64,000 nt of DNA from Mesorhizobium sp. YC-39 (GTDB taxonomy: Bacteria; Pseudomonadota; Alphaproteobacteria; Rhizobiales; Rhizobiaceae): contig NZ_JAOWPS010000004.1 in the NCBI RefSeq assembly GCF_025753795.1, positions 806,001 through 870,000 of the forward strand. The letters run 5' to 3'. The position numbers and the translations under genes were made by a program. The notes under the pieces were generated by a model. The model searched no databases and was not told the origin of the DNA. It worked only from the letters and a program-made list of their open reading frames with translations. Positions 18,505 to 27,906 of this stretch are shown here, piece after piece. Position 1 is the stretch's first letter. Every line of letters starts with the position of its first letter.

Positions 18505-19212
18505 ATGTCGCTGTATTCGAGACCCGAGGATTTGACGCCCGATTTGGACCCGTTCGAGAAGATGAACCAGGATCTGACCAGGATGATGATGCCGAAGGAG
18601 ATGGCGAGCGCCGTCAATCTCCTGGCGCACCCTGTCGCGGGTGCTGCGGCGATGTCGGCGCTCGGCATTGGACTGGCCAACCACGCGTTTGGCGTGTGGA
18701 TGGGGGCGCTCTCGGGCGCCGCCGAGGCCTCGCAGCGCCTGTTCCAGCCGATCATCGACGATTTCGGTGCGAGGGCTGAGGCTGTTGCGGAGACACAGAC
18801 AAGCTCCTCGACCAAGGCTCGCGCCGCGACGAAAACCTTGATCGCCGAGGCGCAGTCCTTCGCCAGGGACGTGAACGACATTGCGGTGAGCACCAAAGGC
18901 GGTGCGGCAAACGCGGTGGATACAAGCTCCACGGCCGGCGGCGCGCCGGCGGGCCTGATGCCCGAGGATTTCAAGCAGCCCAAGACCATGGACCGGCCGG
19001 CGAAGCCAGCCGACCTCAAGGCGATATCGGGCATCGGGCCGAAGCTGGAAAAGGTGCTGAACGGCCTGGGCATCTGGACCTATGCGCAGATCGCCGCATG
19101 GACGCCGGAAGAGATCGCCTGGGTCGACGACTATCTGTCGTTCAAGGGCCGCATCGATCGCGACGACTGGACCGCCCAAGCGGCGGCACTGGCCGCCAAG
19201 GCCAAGAGGTAG
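18505..19212 (+). CDS. Accessory protein with C-terminal HhH domain in the nuo operon
   Basis: 235 residues, not a standard complex I subunit. Residues 1-100 are Ala-rich and mainly helical, loosely phasin-like (MNQDLTRMMMPKEMASAVN, then an alanine/glycine-rich hydrophobic stretch). A Ser/Thr/Ala linker follows. The end (about residues 168-225) has LKAISGIGPKLEKVLNGLGI and WVDDYLSFKGRIDRDDW, clearly related to the tail of NuoE in this window. AGGAG precedes the ATG. Position inside the operon suggests co-expression with complex I; its function is unknown. Confidence 0.85.
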   Translation: MSLYSRPEDLTPDLDPFEKMNQDLTRMMMPKEMASAVNLLAHPVAGAAAMSALGIGLANHAFGVWMGALSGAAEASQRLFQPIIDDFGARAEAVAETQTSSSTKARAATKTLIAEAQSFARDVNDIAVSTKGGAANAVDTSSTAGGAPAGLMPEDFKQPKTMDRPAKPADLKAISGIGPKLEKVLNGLGIWTYAQIAAWTPEEIAWVDDYLSFKGRIDRDDWTAQAAALAAKAKR

Positions 19213-19221
19213 GGGAGCAGG

Positions 19222-19533
19222 ATGGAGGTCCACGACAAACGCGATGTTCTGGATGTGCGCAACGCCATCGTCAGCAATTCGAGCTTCGATGACGTGAACA
19301 TGTCGAACACCCAGTTCCACAACGTGAATTTGTCTGCGGCCAAGATCCAGCGCACCAATCTGAGCAACACCAAGGTGGAGGACGCAAACCTTTCCAACGC
19401 GTATTTCACCAACGTGAACATGAGCAATGTGAAGATAGAAAACGCCGAGGTCGCCGGCATGATGATCAATTGCATCAGCCTTGGCGATCTGTTCCAGGCA
19501 TATGAGACGGCGAAGAACGCCGGGGGCAATTGA
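19222..19533 (+). CDS. Pentapeptide-repeat-like protein in the nuo operon
   Basis: 103 residues, unrecognised by name. The central part has repeating five-residue units with Asn, Leu/Val and Ser (DVNMSNTQFHNVNLSAAKIQ, then TNLSNTKVEDANLSN), the pattern A/S-(N/D)-L/V/F-x-x of pentapeptide repeats that fold as a right-handed beta-helix. It ends in MINCISLGDLFQAYETA. Its stop shares an A with the nuoG ATG (TGATG), so it is coupled to nuoG. No role known. Confidence 0.8.
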   Translation: MEVHDKRDVLDVRNAIVSNSSFDDVNMSNTQFHNVNLSAAKIQRTNLSNTKVEDANLSNAYFTNVNMSNVKIENAEVAGMMINCISLGDLFQAYETAKNAGGN

Positions 19534-21614
19534 TGGCAAAGCTCAAGGTCGACGGGAAAGAAATCACTGTACCCGACCATTACACGCTGCTGCAGGCGGC
19601 CGAGGACGCGGGCGCGGAAGTGCCGCGTTTCTGCTTCCATGAGCGGCTGTCGATCGCCGGCAATTGCCGCATGTGCCTGATCGAGGTAAAGGGCGGGCCG
19701 CCCAAGCCGCAGGCATCCTGCGCCATGGGCGTGCGCGACCTGCGCCCTGGTCCCAATGGCGAGCCGCCGGAAATCTTCACCAACACGCCGATGGTCAAGA
19801 AGGCCAGGGAAGGCGTGATGGAGTTCCTGCTGATCAACCATCCGCTCGACTGCCCGATCTGCGACCAGGGCGGCGAGTGCGACCTGCAGGACCAGGCGAT
19901 GGCCTTCGGCGTCGATTCCTCGCGCTATCACGAGAACAAGCGGGCGGTCGAAGACAAATATATCGGGCCGCTGGTCAAGACGGTGATGAACCGCTGCATC
20001 CATTGCACGCGGTGCGTCCGCTTCACGACCGAGGTTGCCGGCATTTCCGAACTCGGCCTGATCGGCCGTGGCGAGGATGCCGAGATCACCACCTATCTCG
20101 AAAGCGCGATGACTTCGGAGCTGCAGGGCAACGTCATCGACCTTTGCCCGGTCGGAGCCCTGACCTCGAAGCCCTTCGCCTTCCAGGCGCGGCCGTGGGA
20201 GCTGACCAAGACCGAATCCATCGACGTGATGGATGCCGTCGGCTCGGCGATCCGCGTCGATAGCCGGGGACGCGAAGTGATGCGCATCCTGCCGCGCGTC
20301 AACGAGGCGGTGAATGAGGAGTGGATTTCGGACAAGACCCGCTTCATCTGGGACGGCTTGCGCACGCAACGCCTCGATCGCCCCTATGTGCGCAAGGACG
20401 GCAAGCTCGTTCCGGCGAGCTGGGCCGAAGCTTTTTCGGCGATCAAGGACGCGGTGTCGAAGACGGCACCGGAAAAGATCGGCGCTATTGCCGGCGATCT
20501 CGCCGCGGTCGAGGAAATCTATGCGCTGAAGCTTTTGATGGCCGCGCTTGGTTCGAAGAATACCGACTGCCGCCAGGATGGCGCCGCACTCGATCCGTCG
20601 CTCGGCCGGGCGAGCTATATCTTCAATCCGACCATCGAGGGCATCGAACAGGCCGACGCGGTGCTGATCATCGGCGCCAATCCGCGCTTCGAGGCCTCGA
20701 TGCTCAACGCCCGCATCCGCAAGCGCTGGCGCGTCGGCAATCTGCCGGTCGGCGTCATCGGCGATGTCGGCGATACGCGCTACGAGTATGAGCAGCTCGG
20801 CGCCGGACCCGACTCGCTGAAGGATCTGGCGGACGGCAATGGCAAGTTCTTCCAGGTGCTGAAGAAGGCGACGCATCCGCTTATCATCGTCGGCCAGGGC
20901 GCGCTGGCGCGCGCCGACGGTGCGGCCGTGCTCGGCCAGGCGGCGAAGCTTAGCATGGCCGTCAACGCCGCCCGGGCGGACTGGAACGGTTTTGCCGTGC
21001 TGCACAATGCGGCGGGACGCGTTGGCGGCCTCGATCTCGGCTTCGTGCCGGGCGAGGGCGGCAGGAACGTCGCCGGCATGCTGGGCGAGATGGAAGTGCT
21101 GTTCCTGCTCGGCGCCGACGAGATCGACATGGCCAACACCGGCGGCGCCTTCGTCATCTATGTCGGCACGCATGGCGACCAGGGCGCGCACCGCGCCAAT
21201 GTCATCCTGCCAGGCGCCGCCTACACCGAAAAGTCAGGCACCTATGTCAACACCGAAGGCCGCGTGCAGCAGACCAACCGCGCCGGCTTTGCGCCGGGCG
21301 ATGCGCGCGAGGACTGGGCAATCTTGCGTGCGCTGTCGGATGTGCTCGGCAAGAAGCTGCCGTTTGATTCGCTGCCGCAGCTTCGCGCAAAACTCTATGC
21401 GGACTATCCGCATCTCGCCCGCATCGATCATGTCGAGCCAGGCAATGCCGATGATATCGCCAAGGTGGCGAAGCTCGGCGGGCGGCTGAACAAGGGCACC
21501 TTCACCTCGCCGGTCAAGGACTTCTACCTGACCAATCCGATCGCGCGGGCGTCGGCCGTGATGGCGGAATGCTCGGCGCTGGCGAAAAACGGCTTCAGGC
21601 AGGCGGCGGAATAA
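19533..21614 (+). CDS. nuoG: NADH-quinone oxidoreductase subunit G
   Basis: 693 residues. The N-terminal [2Fe-2S] segment has PRFCFHERLSIAGNCRMC; CPICDQGGECDLQDQ and NRCIHCTRCVRF bind [4Fe-4S] clusters; VIDLCPVGALTSKPF ends the ferredoxin part. The rest is a molybdopterin-oxidoreductase-like domain without cofactor. It carries electrons from NuoF along the peripheral arm. The start overlaps the previous stop by one base, and nuoH follows after 2 bases. Confidence 0.97.
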   Translation: MAKLKVDGKEITVPDHYTLLQAAEDAGAEVPRFCFHERLSIAGNCRMCLIEVKGGPPKPQASCAMGVRDLRPGPNGEPPEIFTNTPMVKKAREGVMEFLLINHPLDCPICDQGGECDLQDQAMAFGVDSSRYHENKRAVEDKYIGPLVKTVMNRCIHCTRCVRFTTEVAGISELGLIGRGEDAEITTYLESAMTSELQGNVIDLCPVGALTSKPFAFQARPWELTKTESIDVMDAVGSAIRVDSRGREVMRILPRVNEAVNEEWISDKTRFIWDGLRTQRLDRPYVRKDGKLVPASWAEAFSAIKDAVSKTAPEKIGAIAGDLAAVEEIYALKLLMAALGSKNTDCRQDGAALDPSLGRASYIFNPTIEGIEQADAVLIIGANPRFEASMLNARIRKRWRVGNLPVGVIGDVGDTRYEYEQLGAGPDSLKDLADGNGKFFQVLKKATHPLIIVGQGALARADGAAVLGQAAKLSMAVNAARADWNGFAVLHNAAGRVGGLDLGFVPGEGGRNVAGMLGEMEVLFLLGADEIDMANTGGAFVIYVGTHGDQGAHRANVILPGAAYTEKSGTYVNTEGRVQQTNRAGFAPGDAREDWAILRALSDVLGKKLPFDSLPQLRAKLYADYPHLARIDHVEPGNADDIAKVAKLGGRLNKGTFTSPVKDFYLTNPIARASAVMAECSALAKNGFRQAAE

Positions 21615-21616
21615 GC

Positions 21617-22660
21617 ATGGACACCTTCTTCTCCTTCTACGTGCTGCCGGCGCTGATCATCCTCTTGAAGTCGGTCGTGCTGATCGTCGTTCTTTTGATC
21701 GCGGTCGCCTATCTGCTTTATGCCGACCGCAAGATCTGGGCGGCAGTGCAATTGCGCCGTGGCCCGAATGTCGTCGGCCCATGGGGCACGCTGCAGGCTT
21801 TCGCCGACCTTTTGAAGTTCGTTTTCAAGGAGCCGGTGATACCGTCCGGCGCCAACAAGGGCGTGTTTCTGCTGGCACCGCTGGTGTCGGCGGTGCTGGC
21901 GATCTCCGCCTGGGCAGTCATCCCGGTCAATCAGGGCTGGGCGATCGCCAACGTCAATGTCGGCATCCTCTATGTCTTCGCCATCTCCTCGCTCGAAGTC
22001 TATGGCGTGATCATGGGCGGCTGGGCGTCGAACTCGAAATATCCGTTCCTCGGCGCGCTGCGTTCGGCCGCGCAGATGGTGTCCTACGAGGTCTCGATCG
22101 GTTTCGTCATCGTCACCGTGCTGCTGTGCGTCGGCTCGCTCAACCTGTCCGACATCGTGCTGTCGCAGCAGGACGGGCTGGGCACCAAGCTTGGCCTGCC
22201 CAACACCTTCCTCGACTGGCACTGGCTGTCGCTGTTTCCGATGTTCGTCATCTTCTTCATCTCGGCGCTGGCCGAGACGAACCGGCCGCCCTTCGACCTT
22301 GTGGAAGCCGAATCGGAACTGGTCGCCGGCCATATGGTCGAATATTCGTCGACGCCGTTCCTGCTGTTTTTCCTCGGCGAATATGTCGCCGTCGTGCTGA
22401 TGTGCGCCCTGGCCACCATCCTGTTCCTCGGAGGCTGGCTGCCACCTTTCGACTTCGCGCCCTTCACCTGGGTGCCGGGGCTGATCTGGTTCGTGCTCAA
22501 GGTCTGCCTGATGTTCTTCATGTTCTCCATGGTGAAGGCGTTCGTGCCGCGCTACCGCTATGACCAGTTGATGCGGCTCGGCTGGAAGGTCTTCCTGCCG
22601 ATCTCGCTGGCGATGGTGGTGATCGTGGCTGCCTTCCTCAAGCTGACGGGGATGGCGTGA
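21617..22660 (+). CDS. nuoH: NADH-quinone oxidoreductase subunit H
   Basis: 347 residues and eight or so membrane helices. ADRKIWAAVQLRRGPNVVGP is the conserved ND1 loop, with ETNRPPFDLVEAESELVAG as the second signature. It helps build the quinone channel and couples redox change to proton pumping. I use the ATG at 21617 (MDTFFSFYVLP). Its stop overlaps the start of the next small gene (TGATG). Confidence 0.97.
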   Translation: MDTFFSFYVLPALIILLKSVVLIVVLLIAVAYLLYADRKIWAAVQLRRGPNVVGPWGTLQAFADLLKFVFKEPVIPSGANKGVFLLAPLVSAVLAISAWAVIPVNQGWAIANVNVGILYVFAISSLEVYGVIMGGWASNSKYPFLGALRSAAQMVSYEVSIGFVIVTVLLCVGSLNLSDIVLSQQDGLGTKLGLPNTFLDWHWLSLFPMFVIFFISALAETNRPPFDLVEAESELVAGHMVEYSSTPFLLFFLGEYVAVVLMCALATILFLGGWLPPFDFAPFTWVPGLIWFVLKVCLMFFMFSMVKAFVPRYRYDQLMRLGWKVFLPISLAMVVIVAAFLKLTGMA

Positions 22661-22851
22661 TGAATGCGAGCTTGATCGGCGCTTTGGTGGGCGTGGTGGT
22701 GGCGGCGGCAGATTTCGCGCTGCTCAGACTGCTTGCCTCGCGCGTTGATCTCGACGAGACGAAACGTGTTTTGAACATAACCGGCCTCAGCCAATTCGTG
22801 CTGCTGCCGATCGTGGGCTGGTTCGTGGCCCCGCTGTTTGCTGGAGAATGA
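22660..22851 (+). CDS. Small two-helix membrane protein in the nuo operon
   Basis: 63 residues, no recognised family. Two hydrophobic segments are visible: residues about 3-24 (LIGALVGVVVAAADFALLRL) and about 40-60 (LSQFVLLPIVGWFVAPLF), with a charged loop between. It is packed between nuoH (TGATG overlap) and nuoI (start overlapping its stop), so it is expressed with complex I. It may be an accessory or assembly factor (inference). The same ORF from the GTG at 22657 is one residue longer. Confidence 0.72.
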   Translation: MNASLIGALVGVVVAAADFALLRLLASRVDLDETKRVLNITGLSQFVLLPIVGWFVAPLFAGE

Positions 22852-22853
22852 TG

Positions 22854-23345
22854 ATGTCAGCGCTAGCCCAAGCCGCCAAGTCGCTGCTGCTGCAGGACTT
22901 CGTCAGCGCCTTCTTCCTGTCGATGCGCCAGTTCTTCGCGCCGAAGGAGACGATCAACTATCCGCATGAGAAGGGGCCGGTGAGCCCGCGCTTCCGCGGC
23001 GAGCATGCGCTGCGCCGCTATCCCAATGGCGAGGAACGCTGCATCGCCTGCAAATTGTGCGAGGCGATCTGTCCGGCGCAAGCGATCACCATCGAGGCCG
23101 GCCCGCGCCGCAACGACGGCACGCGCCGCACCGTGCGCTACGACATCGACATGGTGAAGTGCATCTATTGCGGCTTCTGCCAGGAAGCCTGCCCGGTCGA
23201 CGCCATCGTCGAGGGGCCGAATTTCGAATTCGCGACGGAGACGCGCGAGGAACTTTATTACGACAAGGACAAGCTGCTGGCCAATGGCGACCGCTGGGAG
23301 CGCGAACTGGCGCGCAACATCTCGCTGGATGCGCCGTATCGCTGA
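22854..23345 (+). CDS. nuoI: NADH-quinone oxidoreductase subunit I (two 4Fe-4S)
   Basis: 163 residues. Two ferredoxin motifs CIACKLCEAICP and CIYCGFCQEACP bind clusters N6a and N6b. RRYPNGEERC and the ending ELARNISLDAPYR are typical of rhizobial NuoI. Three consecutive ATGs (22848, 22851, 22854) exist; the third has GGAG seven bases upstream and gives the usual length. Confidence 0.96.
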   Translation: MSALAQAAKSLLLQDFVSAFFLSMRQFFAPKETINYPHEKGPVSPRFRGEHALRRYPNGEERCIACKLCEAICPAQAITIEAGPRRNDGTRRTVRYDIDMVKCIYCGFCQEACPVDAIVEGPNFEFATETREELYYDKDKLLANGDRWERELARNISLDAPYR

Positions 23346-23467
23346 CATTTGACGCATGGACGCGGCGAGGGGCCTCGTTTAAGGAACACGCAACTTGCCG
23401 ACCGGAGGCGGTGGCAACAATCGAATAGGACGAACGTCCTGTTCGGACAGGAAACCCGGGGGAACCC

Positions 23468-24088
23468 ATGCTGAGTGGACTAGAGGCGGCCTTTTTCTAC
23501 CTCTTCGCCTTTGTCGCGGTGGCGTCGGCGTTCATGGTCATTTCGTCGCGCAATCCCGTGCATTCGGTGCTGTTCCTGATCCTGACCTTCTTCAACGCCG
23601 CCGGCCTGTTCATGCTGACCGGTGCCGAATTCCTGGCGATGATCCTGCTCGTCGTCTATGTCGGCGCGGTCATGGTGCTGTTCCTGTTCGTCGTCATGAT
23701 GCTCGACGTCGACTTCGCCGAGATGAAGGAAGGCGCCCTGCAATATGCGCCGATCGGCGCGCTGGTCGGGCTGATCCTGGCGGCAGAGCTGATCGTCGTG
23801 CTCGGCGGCTACACCTTCGCGCCGCAACTGGCCTCGACGGTGTCAAAACCCATTCCGGACCTTGCCGCGCGCTCGAACACCGCAGCACTCGGCGACATCC
23901 TCTATACCGACTACCTCTATTACTTCCAAATTGCGGGCCTCATATTGCTGGTCGCCATGATCGGCGCCATCGTGCTGACGCTGCGCCACAAGCCGGGCGT
24001 CAAGCGGCAGTCGATCGCAGCCCAGGTCGGCCGCACGCCGGCGACGGGCATGGAAATCCGCAAGGTCAAGACAGGCGAGGGGATCTGA
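23468..24088 (+). CDS. nuoJ: NADH-quinone oxidoreductase subunit J
   Basis: 206 residues, five membrane helices. SSRNPVHSVLFLILTFFNAA and LVVYVGAVMVLFLFVVMM are the ND6-type core segments. It belongs to the membrane arm. It begins 122 bases after nuoI, the longest gap between subunits; a TCCTGTTCGGACAGGA hairpin lies in that gap, but no gene. nuoK starts 1 base after its stop. Confidence 0.95.
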   Translation: MLSGLEAAFFYLFAFVAVASAFMVISSRNPVHSVLFLILTFFNAAGLFMLTGAEFLAMILLVVYVGAVMVLFLFVVMMLDVDFAEMKEGALQYAPIGALVGLILAAELIVVLGGYTFAPQLASTVSKPIPDLAARSNTAALGDILYTDYLYYFQIAGLILLVAMIGAIVLTLRHKPGVKRQSIAAQVGRTPATGMEIRKVKTGEGI

Positions 24089-24089
24089 G

Positions 24090-24398
24090 ATGACCGTCGG
24101 CATAGCGCATTATCTCACCGTATCGGCGATCCTGTTCACGCTCGGCGTGTTCGGCATCTTCCTCAACCGCCGGAACATCATCGTCATCCTGATGTCGATC
24201 GAGCTGATCCTGCTCGCGGTCAACATCAATTTCGTCGCCTTCTCGGCGGCGCTCGGCGACCTCGTCGGCCAGGTGTTCGCGCTGTTCGTGCTGACGGTCG
24301 CGGCGGCCGAGGCCGCCATCGGTCTTGCCATCCTTGTCGTCTTCTTCCGCAACCGCGGTTCGATCGCGGTCGAAGACGTGAACATGATGAAGGGTTGA
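24090..24398 (+). CDS. nuoK: NADH-quinone oxidoreductase subunit K
   Basis: 102 residues, three membrane helices; GVFGIFLNRRNIIVILMSIE and AAEAAIGLAILV contain the two conserved glutamates of NuoK/ND4L used in proton transfer. It sits one base after nuoJ and 10 bases before nuoL. Confidence 0.97.
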   Translation: MTVGIAHYLTVSAILFTLGVFGIFLNRRNIIVILMSIELILLAVNINFVAFSAALGDLVGQVFALFVLTVAAAEAAIGLAILVVFFRNRGSIAVEDVNMMKG

Positions 24399-24408
24399 CG
24401 GAACCACA

Positions 24409-26382
24409 ATGTACCAGGCCATCGTCTTCCTTCCGCTGCTCGGCTTCCTGATCGTCGGCCTGTTCGGCAATTCGCTCGGCGCCAAGGCATCCGAATACAT
24501 TACTTCCGGCTTCCTGGTGATTGCGGCGGTGCTGTCTTGGGTCGCCTTCTTCTCCGTCGGCTTCGGCCATGGCGAGGTCTTCACCGTGCCGGTGCTGCGC
24601 TGGATCCAGTCGGGCGGCTTGGAGGCCGCATGGGCGCTGAGGATCGACACGCTGACGGTGGTGATGCTTGTCGTCGTCAACACGGTGTCGGCGCTGGTCC
24701 ATATCTATTCGATCGGCTACATGCATCACGATCCGGACCGGCCGCGTTTCTTCGCCTATCTGTCGCTGTTCACCTTCGCCATGCTGATGCTGGTGACGGC
24801 CGACAATCTGGTGCAGATGTTCTTCGGCTGGGAAGGCGTCGGCCTCGCCTCCTATCTGCTGATCGGCTTCTGGTACAAGAAACCGTCGGCCAACGCCGCG
24901 GCGATCAAGGCCTTCGTCGTCAACCGCGTCGGCGATTTCGGCTTCGCGCTCGGCATCTTCGGCGTGTTCGTGCTGTTCGGCTCGGTCAATCTCGGCACCA
25001 TCTTCGCCAATGCGGCGACGTTCATCCCGGCCGAAGGCGCACCGCACGGTGCTGCCGTGCTGACCTTCCTTGGCTATGCGTTGGATAAGCAGTCGGCGAT
25101 GACCGTGGTCTGCCTCTTGCTGTTCATGGGCGCGATGGGCAAGTCGGCGCAGGTGCCGCTGCACACCTGGCTGCCCGACGCCATGGAAGGCCCGACGCCG
25201 GTCTCCGCACTCATCCACGCCGCCACCATGGTGACGGCTGGCGTGTTCATGCTGGCCAGGCTGTCGCCGCTGTTCGAGCTGTCGCATTCGGCGCTGACTG
25301 TGGTCACCTTCATCGGCGCCTTCACCGCCTTCTTCGCGGCCACCGTCGGCCTCGTCCAAAACGACATCAAACGCGTCATCGCCTATTCGACCTGCTCGCA
25401 GCTCGGCTACATGTTCGTGGCGCTCGGCGTCGGCGCCTATGGAGCGGCGATCTTCCACCTGTTCACGCATGCCTTCTTCAAGGCGCTGCTGTTCCTCGGC
25501 TCGGGTTCGGTCATCCACGCCGTCTCGGACGAGCAGGATATGCGCAAGATGGGTGGCCTGAGGACACTCATCCCGAAGACCTACTGGATGATGGTGATCG
25601 GCACGCTGGCGCTGACCGGCGTCGGCATTCCGGTGACGGTCATCGGCACCGCCGGCTTTTTCTCCAAGGACGCGATTATCGAAAGCGCCTTTGCCGGCCA
25701 TAATATGTTCGCCGGCTTTGCCTTCGTGCTGCTGGTTGTCGCCGCCTGCTTCACCTCCTTCTACTCCTGGCGGCTGATCTTCATGACCTTTCACGGCGAG
25801 CCGCGGGCGAGCCACGAGGTCATGCATCATGTCCACGAATCGCCGCCGGTGATGCTGGTGCCACTGTTCATCCTGGCGGCGGGCGCTCTGTTTGCCGGCA
25901 TCATCTTCCATGGCGCCTTCATCGGCGAAGGCTATGCCGAATTCTGGAAGGCGTCACTGTTCACGCTGCCGGAAAACCACATCCTGCACGACATCCACGA
26001 ACTGCCGCTGTGGGTGGAACTGTCACCTTTCATCGCCATGGTGATCGGCTTCTTGATCGCCTGGCAGTTCTACATCCGCTCGCCGGAACTGCCGCGCAGT
26101 GTCGCCGCCAACCACCGCCTGCTTTACGCCTTCCTGCTCAACAAATGGTACTTCGACGAGCTCTACGACTTCCTGTTCGTGCGGCCGGCAAAACGGCTCG
26201 GCCGCTTCCTGTGGAAGACCGGCGACGGCACCATCATCGACGGGCTTGGGCCTGACGGCATTTCGGCGCGCGTCGTCGACGTCACCAACCGTGTCGTCAA
26301 GCTGCAGACCGGCTACCTCTATCACTATGCCTTCGCCATGCTGATCGGCGTTGCCGCACTCGTCACCTGGATGATGCTCTGA
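24409..26382 (+). CDS. nuoL: NADH-quinone oxidoreductase subunit L
   Basis: 657 residues with about 16 membrane helices, an antiporter-like proton-pumping subunit. VHIYSIGYMHHDPDRPRFF, FFGWEGVGLASYLLIGFW and PLHTWLPDAMEGPTPVSALI are the ND5 signatures. The C-terminus should form the long lateral helix. The stop overlaps the nuoM ATG by one base (TGATG). Confidence 0.97.
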   Translation: MYQAIVFLPLLGFLIVGLFGNSLGAKASEYITSGFLVIAAVLSWVAFFSVGFGHGEVFTVPVLRWIQSGGLEAAWALRIDTLTVVMLVVVNTVSALVHIYSIGYMHHDPDRPRFFAYLSLFTFAMLMLVTADNLVQMFFGWEGVGLASYLLIGFWYKKPSANAAAIKAFVVNRVGDFGFALGIFGVFVLFGSVNLGTIFANAATFIPAEGAPHGAAVLTFLGYALDKQSAMTVVCLLLFMGAMGKSAQVPLHTWLPDAMEGPTPVSALIHAATMVTAGVFMLARLSPLFELSHSALTVVTFIGAFTAFFAATVGLVQNDIKRVIAYSTCSQLGYMFVALGVGAYGAAIFHLFTHAFFKALLFLGSGSVIHAVSDEQDMRKMGGLRTLIPKTYWMMVIGTLALTGVGIPVTVIGTAGFFSKDAIIESAFAGHNMFAGFAFVLLVVAACFTSFYSWRLIFMTFHGEPRASHEVMHHVHESPPVMLVPLFILAAGALFAGIIFHGAFIGEGYAEFWKASLFTLPENHILHDIHELPLWVELSPFIAMVIGFLIAWQFYIRSPELPRSVAANHRLLYAFLLNKWYFDELYDFLFVRPAKRLGRFLWKTGDGTIIDGLGPDGISARVVDVTNRVVKLQTGYLYHYAFAMLIGVAALVTWMML

Positions 26383-27887
26383 TGACCGCCTGGCCGATCC
26401 TATCGCTGGTCACCTTCCTGCCGCTGGTGGGTGTACTGTTGATCCTGTTCATCAGGGATGACAGCGAGAACGCACGCCGCAACATCCGCGCCATCGCGCT
26501 GTGGACGACGAGCATCACCTTCATCATTTCGCTGTTCATCTGGACCGGCTTCGACAATTCGCAGCCCGGCTTCCAGTTCGTGGAAAAGTTCGCCTGGCTG
26601 GACTCCGGCATTTCCTATCATATGGGCGTCGACGGCATCTCGATGCTGTTCGTCATCCTGACCACGTTCCTGATGCCGCTTTGCATCCTTGCTTCGTGGG
26701 AATCGATCGAGAAGCGCGTCAAGGCCTATATGATCGCGTTCCTTTTGCTGGAAACGCTGATGATCGGTGTGTTCTGCGCGCTCGACATCGTCTTGTTCTA
26801 CGTCTTTTTCGAAGCCGGCCTGATTCCGATGTTCATCATCATCGGCGTGTGGGGCGGCAAGCGGCGCGTCTATGCCTCGTTCAAGTTCTTCCTCTATACG
26901 TTGGCCGGCTCGGTGCTGATGCTGCTCGCCATCATGGCGATGTTCTTCCAGTCCGGCACCACCGACATTCCGACGCTGCTGACGCATAATTTCCCGGCCA
27001 ACATGCAGACATGGCTGTGGCTCGCCTTCTTCGCATCCTTCGCGGTGAAGATGCCGATGTGGCCGGTGCACACCTGGCTGCCTGATGCGCACGTCGAGGC
27101 GCCGACGGCCGGTTCGGTGATCCTGGCCGCCATCCTCTTGAAGATGGGCGGGTACGGCTTCCTGCGCTTCTCGCTGCCGATGTTTCCGCTGGCGTCCGAA
27201 ATGTTCGCGCCGCTGGTTTTCACCCTGTCGGTTGTCGCCATCATCTACACCTCGCTAGTGGCGCTGATGCAGGAGGACATGAAGAAGCTGATCGCCTATT
27301 CGTCGGTCGCCCATATGGGTTTCGTTACCATGGGTATCTTCGCGATGAACCAGGAAGGCGTGCAGGGTGCCATCTTCCAGATGCTGTCGCACGGCCTCGT
27401 CTCCGGCGCGCTGTTCCTGTGCGTCGGCGTCATCTACGACCGCATGCACACACGCGACATCGACGCCTATGGCGGGCTGGTCAACAACATGCCGAAATAC
27501 GCCACGGTGTTCATGATCTTCACCATGGCCAATGTCGGACTGCCCGGTACCAGCGGCTTCGTCGGCGAGTTCCTGACCATGCTCGGCGTGTTCCGGGTCA
27601 ACACCTGGGTAGCGTTCTTCGCCGCCACCGGCGTCGTCCTGTCGGCAGCCTATGCGCTCTGGCTCTACCGCCGGGTGATCTTCGGGGCGCTGACCAAGGA
27701 TAGCCTGAAGGGCCTGCTCGACCTGTCGGCGCGCGAGAAGGTGATCATCTACCCGCTGGTCGTGCTGGTCATCTTCTTCGGCGTCTACCCGGCGCCGGTC
27801 TTCGACGCCACGGCCGAATCGGTCAAGGCGCTCGTCACCAATGTCACCGCATCCATCGGCACCGCGCAGACCGCGGCGGCGAACTAA
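26382..27887 (+). CDS. nuoM: NADH-quinone oxidoreductase subunit M
   Basis: 501 residues. ND4-type antiporter subunit with FFEAGLIPMFIIIGVWGG, MWPVHTWLPDAHVEAPTAGS and KKLIAYSSVAHMGFVTMGIF, the proton-channel helices with the conserved glutamate and lysines. It starts on the nuoL stop. Confidence 0.97.
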   Translation: MTAWPILSLVTFLPLVGVLLILFIRDDSENARRNIRAIALWTTSITFIISLFIWTGFDNSQPGFQFVEKFAWLDSGISYHMGVDGISMLFVILTTFLMPLCILASWESIEKRVKAYMIAFLLLETLMIGVFCALDIVLFYVFFEAGLIPMFIIIGVWGGKRRVYASFKFFLYTLAGSVLMLLAIMAMFFQSGTTDIPTLLTHNFPANMQTWLWLAFFASFAVKMPMWPVHTWLPDAHVEAPTAGSVILAAILLKMGGYGFLRFSLPMFPLASEMFAPLVFTLSVVAIIYTSLVALMQEDMKKLIAYSSVAHMGFVTMGIFAMNQEGVQGAIFQMLSHGLVSGALFLCVGVIYDRMHTRDIDAYGGLVNNMPKYATVFMIFTMANVGLPGTSGFVGEFLTMLGVFRVNTWVAFFAATGVVLSAAYALWLYRRVIFGALTKDSLKGLLDLSAREKVIIYPLVVLVIFFGVYPAPVFDATAESVKALVTNVTASIGTAQTAAAN

Positions 27888-27906
27888 CCTAAGGGTTTTG
27901 CGAACC

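Noticed and set aside
19131..21191. 686-codon open frame on the minus strand across nuoG
   Set aside because: Antisense to nuoG, with the odd composition expected of a shadow frame at high GC; nuoG on the other strand has full motif support.
24226..25911. 561-codon minus-strand open frame over nuoK/nuoL
   Set aside because: Rich in His, Arg, Gln, Glu and Asp as expected of the reverse frame of membrane-protein codons; no family resemblance and no start region.
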